Numbered from the stretch's first letter, positions 24,000 to 36,000 are shown. The stretch: DNA of 64,000 bases from Lumnitzera littorea (GCA_024138015.1 JAMXBB010000001.1:97325845-97389844); one strand, 5' to 3'. The notes: a model not told the origin generated them from the sequence alone. Numbers and translations are program-made.

Positions 24000-25380
24000 A
24001 AGTTTAAGATTATAAAAAAAATAATGTTATGATGATATCACATGTATATTTTATAAAACCTAGATAACTACAATTATTAATTTGTAAATTGAGAGAAAAT
24101 AAGGATAGATAAATTGAAAAGATTCAAATCCATCAATCGATTTACACTTACGATTATCTTTTCTAGAACATAAAATTTTGTATCTCTTTAAATAAAATTC
24201 TTTTAAATGGTGAATATATAGTCTCGTCTCAAGATATTTGCTGATAATAATTAGGCTTTATGCGTAGTAAACTTGCAAAATAAAATACTATAAAGGGATG
24301 CAAGAGCATTGTTTGGTTTAGTCACTCCAATACTTAAATCAGTAGTGAATTATGGAGAGTAAAGGATGCTTAGGAGTAATAGGCAAGCTTTAGTGTGCAA
24401 AGCATGGAGAGAGCTTTACCGTTAAGTAGTGACCAAGTATTTATAGTAGAGTGCGCTAGCAGTTGAAGGATAGTTAGTAAGAGAGATCCTCTCCCATAAG
24501 CATAAGAGAATGGGGTTGTAGTGTCCGATATGTACCACTTATACCAAAAGTGGCTATTAACTTGGTATCTTATCCTTATCTCATGTATTTTAACCATTAA
24601 AAGAAATTCTTGGGCTTAGTCAATTTGGGCTTAAGGCTTGATTTTAGGGAGGCGAAGATTTGAATGGCTTGAGGGACTCATAGCTAAAGAGCCATATCAA
24701 CACTTACCCACCTCATACTCATCAAACTTTACCCCTTCCCAACGTATAGTCTCGTTGCTGAGGTAGCGGTAAGGAGAGAAGATATATGAGCTACTCAGGC
24801 AGGTAGTCGATCTGACTCAAAGGGGCACCAACTAGCGTTACAGTGCCAACGTGGAGAAGGTGTAGGTCTGAGCTAGTAGTAGGTTGAGATAGTAATATCC
24901 GAGATGATGAACACTCGGGCCGAAGATGTTCGAAGTAGGAAGAGCCAAGTAACTATACTAAAGCGAAGTGCTGACGACCCAAACAGGACGAAGCGTTGGT
25001 TAGGATGTTAGAGCAGGACACCTTCACATCTTACTAGGCATGCGATTCGAGGCTTCAAGCTGCTCTAGTCGAATGGTACTCATCATGAGTCGAGCGGGCG
25101 TGATTACACCATGCCTTTATCATGTTGTCCTAGTGCAAGTTGGGGGGACCTTAAGGAAACTTCTTATAGAAGAAACTTTTTCAAATTCTAATCCTAATGC
25201 ACCTCTTTTTTGTGTATTTAATGTGATGTGACAGGTATCCTATTATAGCAGACTAGTATGCAGCTACATGCGTTTTGCCTTTTAAAAGTGGTCATCTGAT
25301 CAAAACTCACTCCACGTATCTACCTTGCAACATTTCAAGGGATTTGTGCTTATATAAATCCTTATAAACGCTTTTACGAG
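24000..25380. repeat. Likely 3' LTR region of the Tat-type element (ends not fixed)
   Basis: It lies where the 3' LTR of the minus-strand element should be. The stretch includes a phrase cactccaatacttaaatcag near 24326, similar to a motif found in LTRs of this type, and a tatttatag box near 24438. No second copy of this LTR is present in the window to confirm it. Confidence 0.35.
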
Positions 25381-25397
25381 TTCTCAGAAGCTTGGCT

Positions 25398-25405
25398 TAT
25401 AAATA
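25398..25405 (+). promoter_or_regulatory. TATA-box candidate (TATAAATA) for the opposing ORF
   Basis: TATAAATA lies 127 bases upstream of the ATG at 25532, with a pyrimidine-rich leader between them. The spacing suits a plant promoter driving the plus-strand ORF of the Tat element. Function is inferred. Confidence 0.4.
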
Positions 25406-25531
25406 GCGCAATCTCAACAAGAGATCACTTTTCTTCAATCTTTTTATTCTATTACTGTGAATTTTACTCTTGCATCAAACTTTCTTTAAGAGTTTTTCAA
25501 ACTTAAATCTTCTTCATTACCCTTAGCAACC

Positions 25532-28500
25532 ATGTCAGCTAGCACAAGTGAGGGCGGTTCTAACTCATTACAACATAACATTTCTAACTCCAAATCAACA
25601 AGGAATGATCCCTCTTAAGTAGGAGAGGATGAAGTATCGTTACTGGTACAACTTGACAAGCCCACTAAGATGGCAGTAGAGACGCTGGATAAGGCTAAGC
25701 TTATCAACGCCATCCCAAGAGATGTATATGCATATTCCGCTTTGCTCCCTCCTAAGGATTTGTTCAATGTGCCTAAAGTAGGCAAAGGGCTTAGTGGCTG
25801 GGTGAGTAAGAGCAAACCTTCTACCCCCATTTAGATCTTAAGTAACTTCGTCATTAAAGCCATCATTGGGTAGCAGATACGGTTACTAAGCAGAGACGAG
25901 AGAGTGGCCTAGCTATCAGTGAGGTGTTTTACGGTGTTTGAGAAGTGCTTAAAGTTTGAGTAATGCCTCCTTCCAAGTTGCTTCAAGAGAGAATTCTTCA
26001 ACTACCACTAATGCAGTTTGGCGTAAGTCCCTCCCAATGGATGGAAGGTGTTAAAGGCTTTCTAGGAGTTTTGCAAGTACTTGGTGATAAAGGCTACTCT
26101 CGAACTTTTCAGTCATTTTTACGTATGGAAGAGCATCAAGGGATAGCCATACCTCTAAACATGTCCAAGAAAGAAGCTGTTCTGTAGCCTCACAGATTTA
26201 ACGAAAGGTTGGCAAGACGAGTACGTGTTGGCTGAACTGCCTAAGGAGGCAGACTTTTAGATACGGTGAATCAAGATGGTTTAGACCAAGGCTTAAAAGG
26301 GGCTTGGCTCTAATGATGCAGAGGCCATGCAAGAGATTCAAGCCTTCATAGCCCTCAAATACGATTAGGAGGTAAATGCTGCAAAGGTTGTAGAGAGATA
26401 CTTTCAGTATCCGATCTCTGAACTCTTCTTTGGTATGAAAAAAAGTTGTGGTGAAGAAATGGGTCGAAGGTACAAGTTCGTTCTTTTTGCGAACGCCTTC
26501 GTCTATTGTGCTAGTATAAGGATGTTTTGTCCGATGTCTTTCTAAAATGGGGGATCTTCCTTGTTCGTGTTGCTCATGGTAGAGTTGGCGAACAGTAGTA
26601 GTTGTTTCTTTTGTTTTTGCCTCATTTTTCTTTTTCTCATTGCCTCGATCTATTTTTATAGGAAAAAATTTGGCCAAGTACGTTTCTCATCCCTCTGTAG
26701 ACAAGATGATGAGTCGCTAGCAAGTAAGAAACAAGTTGCCTAAGCCAAAGGGCAAGGCGATACAGGGGACGTTAGGGGCTAAGGAAACCAGCAGAATCTA
26801 ACCAATGGTTGTTCCTCAAGGAATCATCATTGGTCTTCGAGACAAGCCAATAGTTGTAGAGCCAATGGGCATTGGTCTTCCTACCCCTATCTTCATCCCC
26901 GCCACCGAGCCTATTCTTATGGGGGACGAAAGTACCGATATCAAAGAGTTAGATATTCAAATGCTTACCCCTCCAAAGGTGAGGGAAGAAGAGATGGCTG
27001 AGGTTGCCATCCTATCTGAAGTGGCAAGGCAAAAAAAGGAAAGCTCCTGAAATAATTAAAGAGGCTAGGCCCAGAGCTAAGAAGTAGAGGCCTCTAGCGA
27101 AGACGCCTTTGAGCCATACATCTTAGGTTGAGTAGCCAACGGCCCATCCCTACAAGTGTATAGATGAACTTATGGATGAGTTTTTTTACGTTCTTAATAA
27201 GTTCGAGTACTTGGGGATTGAGTTGAACTCATTCAAGGAGGTCCCGTGCATCTTGTGAAATGAAGAGTTGCTTAGCTATGCTTCCAAGTCTAAGATAAAG
27301 AAGGTTAGGGGGAAGCTCTTAAGGCCCAAGTGGTAGGTTCAGGCTAATGACCTTACGTTGCGGCACTGGACTCCCAGCTACGAGGTCTTATGAGGTCTCG
27401 CACCCCTAGCAACTGAGCCGTACTTGAGGGACTATCTATGGTAGGTGGAGGTGATCTCATAGAGATGGTAGGCCATTTGAGTATGCTTATGCAGTAGGTA
27501 AGCCTTCACCCATTTACTATAATGTATTTTATCCCTTTCATTGAACTAACCTCGACTCGTGTTTCTGTACAATACTATAGCTAAGTGCTGCTTTAGCTAA
27601 GCAAATATGATGTCGCCCTAAAAGAGGTAAAGGACTTTCGAGAGGCATTACGTAGGACTAAGAAGAACTTACCAAATGCAGAGTCCTCTACTGATAAATA
27701 TTTGGAAAAATTCACTAAAGCTAACCTGTGTTTGTGCCACTCTTATGTGTACGTAACTAAGCTTAAAGGACAGCTGAGGGATGCGTAGAGAGAGAGGGGG
27801 ATTACTAAAAAGGCTACAAAGAAAGCTAATGACCTGAAGACTCGCTTGAGGATAAATAAAAGATCAAGGCTCACCTCTCTCAGAGACTGGATGCAGAGAG
27901 GGAAGCTAAGGCCCAATTAGAGAAGGAAAACACCGAACTAAAGGTGTTAGTTGATAGGTTGCAAATTGAGTTGGCAATGAAGGTGCCCGAATGCGAAAGT
28001 GTCTAAGCCACTTCGTTGGAGTTGGCCGGTTTGAAGGTGAGGCTAGAGTGGCAAGTTTAAGAGCTATAGGGAAGAGTTTTAGACATAGAGGAGATCATCT
28101 CCAAGATGGAGAGTAGAGAGGTCCTTAGCGCCGCCGCCGCAAAGAAGGCTGTGGCTAATTATCGAATGACAGGATGAGTGGTTAGATGAGACAAAAAACC
28201 TATTTGTTGATTGTGCTTACTATACAAGGAGACAGGTACTCTCCCACCATTCAAACCTCGACTTGAGCTTCCTAGATTTCTTAGATTCCCCTACCTTTAA
28301 GGAGAAGAAGGAGGCTTAAGTGCATGAGAGGGAGGCCACTCAAGAGGCTTGCAATGTCCAAGGCACCCCTTATATTGTTAGGGTCAAGAAAGGCACTTCC
28401 ACATTTACTTCTGCCTAGTAGCTCGGTAGGAAGATGCCCCAAAGGGTGCTTCTTAGGGTGATCAAGATCCAAGCGGTCCTCTTACTAACCCACTTGAGTA

Positions 28501-28560
28501 ACCTTCAGCTCCCGCTTCAACCCAGAGCCAACCTCCCTAAGGGTTAGTCATAGATTAACG
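25532..28560 (+). pseudogene. Antisense extra ORF of the Tat-type element, decayed
   Basis: It starts MSASTSEGG at 25532 and runs, with many stops and some frame changes, for about 3 kb on the strand opposite pol. Readable pieces include a block with Lys-Ala-Lys-Leu-Ile-Asn-Ala-Ile-Pro-Arg-Asp (about 25680-25730), an open block at 25963-26187, a Pro-rich acidic block at 26805-27049, and a Lys/Glu/Ala-rich region that looks coiled-coil (about 27830-28160). The order, a globular N-terminal half followed by a coiled coil, resembles the 'putative gypsy type transposon' proteins found as extra ORFs in plant Tat elements. Its role in those elements is not known to me. It cannot be translated as one protein now. 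Confidence 0.55.
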
Positions 28561-28616
28561 CTCCAAGCAGATTGAAGCTTTAGACTTTTTGAAGTTATCA
28601 GAGTTAGTTGTTGTTG

Positions 28617-28880
28617 GCGTTCTGGCCTGCTCGAAAAGTGAGAGTTCCTCTATATAAGGAGTGTTTCCCTTAACTAAGGTTGCCTGAAGGGAGTTGGGTT
28701 GGTAGTGTTCTAACCTGCCCAAAAAGTAGGAGTTCCTCTATGTTAGGGGTGTTTCCCCTAACTAAGGTTGCCTGAAGGGAGTTGGGTTGGTAGTGTTCTA
28801 ACCTGCCCAAAAAGTAGGAGTTCCTCTATGTTAGGGGTATTTCCCCTTTCCGAGGTTACTCGAGGGGGGTCAGGTTGATG
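28617..28880. repeat. 88-bp tandem repeat, three copies plus a partial fourth
   Basis: The units are 28617-28704, 28705-28792 and 28793-28880; a fragment follows (gcgttccgat...). Units 1 and 2 share the phrase gttgcctgaagggagttggg, and units 2 and 3 the phrase taacctgcccaaaaagtagg. Unit 3 diverges in its second half. The array lies between the end of integrase (about 29120) and the antisense ORF, that is, in the 3' untranslated part of the Tat element. Confidence 0.9.
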
Positions 28881-29119
28881 GCGTTCCGATCTACTTGGTA
28901 AGCGGGTCCGTTCACTCTTTTTGTGGGTTGGGACGATGAGAGGAGAGGGAAATAACGATGGACAACAATTATAAAATGTAACTTTCATTCATCATTTAGA
29001 AAGGATTTACAAGCGTACTAATAGAAATAAAGCTTAATATTATCGGCATTCCATGTACGCAAAATGAGCTCACTATCCAATTATTCTAATAAGTATGCAC
29101 TATTGCTTAAGCTTTTCTT

Positions 29120-30260
29120 TACTTTGACCAGGTCTTCCTAATTGGGGGCCAACTTGCCCTATCCTTCTCTCGAGCCAGTAGCTTCCAACTTCCGGCAAAC
29201 CAGATCGCCGACCTTGAATTCCTTGCATCTGACCTTCTAATCATAGTATCAAGAGGCTCAATGTTGGTATGTAGCTACCCGAGTTGCAACGATGTCTTAG
29301 ATCTCTTCGATAGTATTGACATTGGCTTGCAAGTTGCAACAGGGACTAGTTAAGGGTGGCGTCGAAGGTTCAAGTCCAAAGGTTGGGGACTTCAAATTCA
29401 ATGGGGAGGACTACCTTGGATCCAAATGCTAAGTGAAAGGGCGTTTCACTAGTGAAAGTTCGGTGAATGGTCTCGTATCCCCACAAGATGTTAGTAGCTT
29501 GTCCACCCAAGCGCCACAAGCTTTGTATACTCGCTTCTTTAAGCTATCCAAGATAATCTAGTTAGTTGCTTCAACCTGTCTGTTCGATTGAGGGTAAGAG
29601 ACCAACGTGAAGTACGGCATGATATGGTGCTTGGCATAAAATTCCTTGAATTTAGGGTTGTCCAATTGTCGCTCGTTGTCCATGATAAGGTTGTAAGGAA
29701 CCCCAAATCGAGAGAGGGTGTTGTTTCTAACAAAGATCCAACGCTTCTCTCCGTGATCTTTACAACCACTTCGGCTTCTACCTACTTAGTGAAGTAGTCG
29801 ATGGCAACAATTATGAACCGTCGTCCTCTTGAAGCCTTAAGGAAGGCCCCTAGGTTGTCGATACCTCATTATGTGAATGGCCATAGGCTGGTCAAAGGCT
29901 AGAGATGGTGCTAAGTGTATGACTAATAAGGGCATGCTTCTAGTATTGTAGGCACTTTAGGGCTATCGATTTGGCATCCTACCTCATTATAAGCCAGTAA
30001 TACCCAAGCCAAAGTGCTTAAAAGTAGAGGGCTTGGGATTGAATGTGGTCATTATACACTCCAACGTACAGCTCTTCCATGATGTGCAAGTCCTTACTTT
30101 CTCACAAACATTTGAGCAAGGGGAAGCTGTACCCTTGTGGCATAGGACACCATTGACTAACGTGTAGTTGGTGGCGTGATGTCTAAGCTTCTTTGCCTCC
30201 CTCTTGTCATTTAGGAGTGTGTCATACTCCAAATAACTCCAGATAGGGTCCATTCAGCTT
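29120..30260 (-). pseudogene. Tat-type pol remnant: integrase
   Basis: The minus strand gives, across frame changes, an N-terminal part with a degraded zinc-binding region (about 30260-29990). Next come Ala-Ile-Asp-Tyr-Phe-Thr-Lys-stop-Val-Glu-Ala (about 29790), where the family has Trp at the stop, then Met-Asp-Asn-Glu-Arg-Gln, then Pro-Gln-Ser-Asn-Arg-Gln-Val-Glu-Ala-Thr-Asn (about 29570). The last two match the second Asp and the catalytic Glu regions of the gypsy integrase core. Downstream, a Lys-Arg-Pro-Phe-x-Leu-Ala-Phe-Gly-Ser-Lys block is the usual post-core sequence. Enzyme activity would be strand transfer of the cDNA; the copy is dead. Confidence 0.75.
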
Positions 30261-30329
30261 GACTTTGGTGTAGCAATTGTCAATTCTAGGACATCAGTCG
30301 AAACCAAGGTTATGCTCTTTTCTGATAGG

Positions 30330-30770
30330 TACTCTATAAAGATTTTCCTATCCATCACATTTGGTTTCTGTATCTTAGTAGAGGCTAATTTGGATAGCCA
30401 ATCTGCTGCCAAATTCTCAAGTCAGGGGATCTTTGTGATACTCCACAAAAGGAATTCAGCTAGAAGACTCTTCACCCTCTTTAGGTACCTTACTATTATG
30501 TTGTCCCTAGCCTCATAATTGTTTTGGACTTGTTGGACGACTAACATGGAGTCCAAGTAAACCTCTAAGTATTCAGCGTTGATCTTTTTGGCCAACTTGA
30601 GACTGGTGATGAGGGCCTCATACTTGGATTCATTGTTGTTGGCATTGAACCTGAACTTGAGGGCATAACAGACCATGACCTTGTATGGGCCAATCAATAC
30701 AAGACCCATACCTCCACCCATCGAGGTAGACAATCCGTCGACATAGAGAGTCCATATCAATTTATCATTG
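30330..30770 (-). pseudogene. Tat-type pol remnant: RNase H domain (archaeal type)
   Basis: One of the best-preserved pieces, open for 112 codons from 30760 down to 30422 and readable beyond. It has Trp-Thr-Leu-Tyr-Val-Asp-Gly-x-Ser, Asn-Asn-Glu-x-Lys-Tyr-Glu-Ala-Leu and Val-x-Leu-Asp-Ser-Met-Leu-Val, supplying the Asp, Glu and Asp of an RNase H active site. A Leu-Ala-Ala-Asp-Trp-Leu-Ser-Lys-Leu-Ala block follows (Ala-Asp-x-Leu-Ser-Lys in the family). This form of RNase H is typical of plant Tat elements, which carry it in addition to the ordinary gypsy RNase H. Confidence 0.8.
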
Positions 30771-30999
30771 CCTAAGGGTGCTTCCTCCTCTCCTATGCAT
30801 TATACCATGAAATTGGCTAGCACCCGTACCTTGTAAGCTATTCGTGGCTGGTACTAGATTCCATACGCACTCAGCTCCATTGCATGCTTCATCATCCACC
30901 TAGATACATCAAGCTTCTACAACATGGACCATAGTGGTTGGTCTATAAGCATGATAATTTGGTCCACCTAGAAGTAAAGCCTTAGCCATCGTGCTGAGA

Positions 31000-32290
31000 T
31001 GACGACGGCCCGGGAGAATTTTTCTACATAGGTGTACCTAATCTCAAGCCCATAAAATATGTGGCTAATTTAGTTTATAAACCTATGTTCTCTTTTATCT
31101 ACTCTAACCAGCATAGAAGAGAGCACTCGGTTGCTCACAGCTAGGTACAAGAATAGGTCCTCCCCTTAGATAAGTTTAGAGAGGATCGATGGGTATGCAA
31201 GGAAGTCTTAGAGCTACTTAAAGGAGACGGTGCACTTTGGGATCCATTCAAAACCCTTTAGATTTTTTAGGATTTTGAAAAACTCACCACACCTATTTGT
31301 GCTTTTTGAGATGAATCTACTCAATACGGCCACCATACAAGTGAGCTTTTGCACATCTCGAACTGAGGTAGGGGGATTCATCCCCCTGATGGTGCTTATC
31401 TTCTCAAGATTGGCCTCAATGCTCCTCTAGGTGACCAAGAAGACAAGGAATTTACCAGAGCCAACCCCAAAGATGCATTTCTGGTAGTTCGGCCTCATGT
31501 CGTATGTCTACATCTAATCAAAGGCTTCCTATAGGTCCTTAATATGATCGCCTGGCTTCATGCTCTTAACGATCATGTCCTCGACATATGCCTCCATATC
31601 ACGCTCGATCTAAGGCTTAAATAACTTTGTCACCATACTCTAATATGTAGCCTCGTCATTTTTCAAGCTAAACGGCATTACTATGTAGCGATATGTATCA
31701 TAGTTGGTGAACAAGGAGGTATAGACCTTGTCTTTTAGGTCCATTTTAATTTGGTTTTATCTCGAGAAGGCATCCATGAAGCTCAACAGCACATGTCTCA
31801 AAGTAGAGTCAACGAGCTAGTTAATTCTTGGGAGAGGGAAGCAATCTTTCGGGTGCGCTTTATTGAGGTCAGTATAATCGATGCACATACTCCACTTCTC
31901 AATCTTTTTAATTAATACCACCTTTGCTAACCAAGTTGGGTATTTTTCTTCCCTTACAAAGTCAGCCTTGAGTAGCTTCTGCACCTTTTCCTCAATCGCA
32001 GCCTATCTTTCCAAAGCAAAGTACCTCTTCTTTTACTTGACAGGTCACGCGGCGAAGTCAATGTTAAGGCTATGGGTTGCCAAGTCAAGTGAGATTTTAG
32101 GCATATCTAACGTCAACCAGGCGAACCTATCTGAGTTGGCTCGCAAGAAAGCAATAATTTCATCCTTCACCTCAAGTGGAGTTTCGATCCTAATCTTTGT
32201 GGTTTGGTCAAGAGAGGGACCAATCTGGATGTCTTTAGTTTTTTCACCTGGCTCACCCTTATCCACCAGCTTCTCCTACAGGCCGGACTC
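31000..32290 (-). pseudogene. Tat-type pol remnant: reverse transcriptase
   Basis: From about 32000 downward the minus strand reads Lys-Trp-x-Met-Cys-Ile-Asp-Tyr-Thr-Asp-Leu-Asn-Lys-Ala, Pro-Lys-Asp-Cys-Phe-Pro-Leu-Pro-Arg-Ile-Asn, then a stop where the family has Gln. Leu-Val-Asp-Ser-Thr, Ser-Phe-Met-Asp-Ala-Phe-Ser and Ala-Thr-Tyr-stop follow, again Gln in the family. The active-site box at about 31577 reads Tyr-Val-Glu-Asp-Met instead of Tyr-Val-Asp-Asp-Met, so the first catalytic Asp of the pair is Glu. Connection-domain sequence continues to about 31000. The order and motifs are unambiguous; the enzyme is inactive by stops alone. Confidence 0.8.
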
Positions 32291-32399
32291 TAAGTTGAAA
32301 ACTCCATTGCCTTTAGCGACCCTAACATATAGCTCTTATGAGAGCTTCTGATCACACCTATAGATTTCCACCCTAGTCAAGGTTGGGAGTTTGGTCTTC

Positions 32400-33027
32400 A
32401 AGTGAAGGGAGGATGTGATTACCTTAGACACATTTAACTTAGTCTTCTTAAGAGAGCATTGTAGGGGGAAGGGCAATCAATCACGATGAATTCCACTGGT
32501 TGTCATGCCACATGGTCGTCATGGCCAAGCTCCATGTCTAAAGTGATAATCCCCTTGACTCAGATAGTCTTTCCATTGAAGTCGATCAAGTTATGGTGAT
32601 ATGGCTTCATCTTCGCCGACAGCTTCTTCCTCATCCTTTAGTATGTGTGGAGGAAGAGAATATCAATAGAGTTGTCGATGTCCACTATTATTTTCAAGAC
32701 CTCAAAATTCACGCTTCTTGCCCCTATGACCAAGGTATCCTGATGGAAGGTATCCACCTCTTCCATATCTTCATTAGAGAACGAAATAGAAGTGTCTAGC
32801 TTTTGTCTCTTTTCCTTTATTACCAATACCTTGGATGGGACATTAACCAAGCTACTGGTGTTCAGTAAGCTCCCAGGGTACGGCTCCCCAATTATTATGT
32901 TAGCAATGCCATTGAGGGCATGGTTATTGTGGCGGTCAGTCAACCATCCTTTTTTTTTTTCTAGCCTAACCGCTTTAATGCATGAGTAACAAATATTGCA
33001 AATGTTAGAAAATAAATAGTCTAGCAA
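32400..33027 (-). pseudogene. Tat-type pol remnant: aspartic protease region, truncated upstream
   Basis: The minus strand is open for 129 codons from 33027 to 32641 and readable further. It shows the family pattern Ile-Ala-Asn-Ile-Ile-Ile-Gly, Phe-Ser-Asn-Glu-Asp-Met, Ser-Val-Asn-Phe-Glu-Val, then Val-Asp-Ile-Asp-Asn-Ser-Ile-Asp-Ile-Leu. The protease loop, normally Val-Asp-(Gln/Thr)-Gly-Ser-Ser, has Gly changed to Asp here. A block with Leu-Ile-Asp-Phe-Asn-Gly and Ile-Thr-Leu-Asp-Met-Glu-Leu-Gly follows. Upstream of about 33027 the similarity to this element ends abruptly; gag is absent. Confidence 0.7.
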
Positions 33028-33029
33028 AA

Positions 33030-36000
33030 TTAATGTCCTCGATGAGGTAAAGGATAAAATTTAAGTCCAATGTGCTAATATACAATTATGAGACCCGAAT
33101 TGATAAACTACATTTCAACCTAACCTAAAAAATGTAGAGATAATCTCATGGCTCTTAGGAATAGAATAATGAACTAATACAACGTTAAAGTCATATTACG
33201 ATCTTCCCATAGACATAAAACAAGGAAGACGAATTTGCTTATTGCTAAAGAATTATGTGGCACAAATAAGATTTAAGAAGGCATCAACAAAATCATTCTT
33301 TTCATATTTTCGGTAGTATCGAAAAAATCATATTTTCATTGATGAAAGAGACATTATGTGAGTTCCTAAAATCGCATTTAGGGTTTCTAAGGAAATTTAT
33401 CCAATTAAGCTCATTAAGATAAAAAAAATTAACTGAAATGATCCAATAAAGTTATATGTCGAAAATTGTAACCCGAAGTTCCAATTTTACGATTAGAAAT
33501 GTGATTATTTAATATAGAGTAAAAATGATCAAAACCCTTAAAACTGAGCATGGAATGCAACAAAAACTTAAGAATAAGTTAATTAGGCTATAAAAGGAAA
33601 TAATGTAGTATAATATATTATATGAGTATACGTGTATTTTTATGAGTATACCTAATATATATATATATATATATTAATTATACTCATAAATTAATTCGAA
33701 ATTACATAATTATATATAATATAAGCTAAACTCATAAAAATAATAAGAAATATATCTTAAAAATAAAATATATGTTAGAAACATAATTATATGAGTACAA
33801 ATACATGTTACACATGAAATATATAGAATATATGTGCGTATATAACAAAGAAGCAAAAATATTAACATAATACAAATATTATTAATAAATTCATTAAAAC
33901 CCAACTAAAACTTATCTAAGTTGTAACTAAACAATCTGAAATTTGCTAGAGAATCATCGTGGCAATAAATTATACTAGAATTTGATGAGTCATAAAGCAA
34001 TTGAACAAGAAAAGGACACCCCCTACTTAGAAAACGAGGGAGAAAATAAGGAAAAAATCTCAAAAAATATGAAGAAAAATCTCAAATGACCCACATTATA
34101 TATGCAAGCATCAAATTACACCTTCAGGATCCAAGAACACTTAAATAAAAATTTAGAAAAAAAAAATCATAGGAAAATAGAAAAGTCATAACAAAAACAG
34201 AGTAAGGACCAAGCTAGGTTACTTCCCAAGCCAAATATTGATCTAATATTATACCCTTTCACCACCGTGTAAAGCCACTATTGCCTGGTTGTTTCAAAAA
34301 CCATCCACCACCCCATGGCCACTAGAGCTTTAATGAATAGGCGAGTCAAACTTTTATTCTGTTTTTGCCCAATTTTCTAAAAATATTATATTAATTTAGA
34401 AAATTATGGAAAATTTTATATATCAGTTATATTAGATATGCTTTCATGTGATATTTTTATTTTTGCAAAATTTAGAATATTTTATGTACTTACTTGAGAA
34501 AGTTACTATTTATCCAAATTTTGACTTCTAAAATAAATATATCAATTGATGTAGTTTCTAGCTCAAAATTTTTGTATATAATACATATGATATATTGTTA
34601 ATTGGTACATAGCCCGATTTTTTATTCATGTATTTCTAATATTTATTGTATTTTTTACCCTAAAAATAGCTAAAATTAGGGTGAAAATATGAAATAAATA
34701 GATTTTTATGAAATTAATTAATGAAAATGACATATACTAACTTTTGGTGATTTGTAATGATATTGGGATATATTGAAAATAATTTGGAATTAAAAGGATA
34801 ATATTAGGTTAATTAAATGCAATTTAAAGGTAAAATTATAATTTCAATTATATAGGCAATAAACCAATAGTATGAAACCAAGTGATGACTAAATTCTCTA
34901 TATTTTTAGAAGTCTATAGAAATTTTTGAGAAATTATTTGGTAATCTAAGCTATTTATTATGAATTTACGTAGTTAAATAGCTTAAATTACTAATCACGG
35001 CTTATTTTTAATAATAATATATCAAAATATGATAAATATTGAAACAAAAACTATATAAATACATACTTGTTAGATTTGGTGAAAATGAGTTTTTAATATA
35101 TTTAATGATACTTTTAAGATCGGAATATGTTATATACATATTACGATTAGATAACACCTACATTATTGAGTTATATTAATAAATTATATAAAATATGGTT
35201 TAATTACATAAAATAAGTATAATACGATAATACTTATTATAGGCACATATGGGTATATTAGAAACCGAAATATCCTTTAAAAGTCATCTCTCGAAATAGA
35301 ACTCATAATATATATTATTAAGTATGTATAAACCTAATGATACTACTTTTACTCAAATATAACAATTCTGGATAATATAACATATATCTCTATAATATTG
35401 TGAGAATTTACGTACTATGATAATCTTACCGTAGTTGAAATATGGTTTAATTAATTAAAAGTACGTTTTGATATGATTAAAACGATATATTATACATAAT
35501 AGTATAACTACGTATATTGTTGATATTTAATAACTTAACTTAACTTATATAATAAAACTATATTTCATTATATAAGAAAAATAATAATATACTCTAGATA
35601 TATAAATATATATTTATATATAACCATTTAATGGAATACAAATGATAGAATCCCAACATTTTCGTAACTCTGACGAAAATAAAATCTGAGTTTTGTATAT
35701 ATATAATAGAGCATTGAAGATACGAGTCTTCCACAATTAGTGTCTAGATAGGCAAGTTGGGATTGTGGCTTACCGTTTTATTGAGATATTGTATTAAAGT
35801 ATCTAAAAGCTTAAGAGTACTTTGATTGTAGCTATAAATTAGCTATCTGTACGCATACCATATATAAGGTTGATATTCTGCTTGTGACAAGAGTTAAACT
35901 CTTTAACGTGTTGTTCTGCATGATTATTTCATTTTGTTTTGTTATGAACTTGTTTAGCTACCCTTAGATAGAATTAAGAGTGATTTAACTATTAACTTAA

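Larger units (their letters stand above)
24000..33027 (-). mobile_element. Decayed Ty3/gypsy retrotransposon of the Tat type, truncated at its gag side
   Basis: The minus strand carries, in order from high to low coordinates, protease, reverse transcriptase, an archaeal-type RNase H domain and integrase. An 88-bp tandem repeat and a long plus-strand ORF region follow before the expected 3' LTR. Tandem repeats after pol and an antisense extra ORF are known features of the plant Tat lineage. The whole block is visibly GC-richer than its surroundings. No gag is seen: recognisable pol stops near 33027 and AT-rich DNA follows. I could not fix the LTR ends; the LTR should lie within about 24.0-25.4 kb. 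All reading frames are interrupted. Confidence 0.75.

Noticed and set aside
26198..26677. 159-codon minus-strand open stretch
   Set aside because: It lies opposite the antisense ORF region of the Tat element and shows no family resemblance; best explained as a shadow frame.
31881..32351. 156-codon plus-strand open stretch
   Set aside because: It is the complement of well-supported reverse transcriptase sequence on the minus strand.
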